This document shows, one piece after another, positions 6,923 through 6,923 of a stretch of DNA of 6,923 nucleotides. Source of the stretch: Sphingomonadaceae bacterium (GTDB taxonomy: Bacteria > Pseudomonadota > Alphaproteobacteria > Sphingomonadales > Sphingomonadaceae). The position numbers were made by a program, and so were the translations under genes. Positions within the stretch are counted from its first letter, which is position 1. The number at the start of each line of letters is the position of its first letter. The stretch covers positions 1-6,923 of the forward strand of contig CANFIV010000080.1 in the NCBI GenBank assembly GCA_947446935.1, in the 5' to 3' direction. A model generated the notes under the pieces. The model saw only the letters and a list, made by a program, of their open reading frames with translations. It ran no database searches and had not been told where the DNA came from.

Positions 6923-6923
6923 C

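Overview
The window is a GC-rich (roughly two-thirds G+C by eye), tightly packed stretch of bacterial chromosome or plasmid. Base composition and protein style suggest an alphaproteobacterium, possibly a sphingomonad (Sphingomonadaceae/Erythrobacteraceae); this is inference, as no taxonomic marker gene is present. Five protein genes fill almost the whole window. Only one gap exceeds a few bases (1426-1491), and there are no RNA genes, insertion sequences or CRISPR arrays that I can see.

Left half, plus strand: the 3' two-thirds of a Rieske ring-hydroxylating dioxygenase alpha subunit (2-928, 5' end outside the window) overlaps its beta subunit (925-1425) by an ATGA stop/start. The pair looks like the benzoate/anthranilate dioxygenase (BenAB/AntAB) family, but no reductase or ferredoxin gene follows. 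Instead, after 66 bases, comes a 379-residue SAM-dependent methyltransferase (1492-2631). Its N-terminal ~100 residues look like a PqqD/RRE-type or winged-helix domain, which is unusual on a class I methyltransferase.

Right half, minus strand: two half-size ABC transporters (permease plus ATPase), transcribed right to left and joined by another ATGA overlap at 4781-4784. The upstream one (4781-6922) is cut by the window edge and has a soluble N-terminal region of unknown type. The downstream one (2628-4784) has a long N-terminal extension that resembles a C39-peptidase-like domain without the catalytic cysteine, and it ends one residue after its H-loop histidine. Together they probably form one heterodimeric exporter.

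The two transcription units converge. The methyltransferase stop and the transporter stop are the two strands of one CTAG at 2628-2631, so there is no intergenic space. The exporter with peptidase-like extensions beside a possible RRE-methyltransferase fits an uncharacterised peptide (RiPP-like) or small-molecule modification and export locus, with the Rieske oxygenase as either a tailoring enzyme or an unrelated aromatic catabolic neighbour. No precursor peptide gene lies in the window, so this remains a hypothesis.
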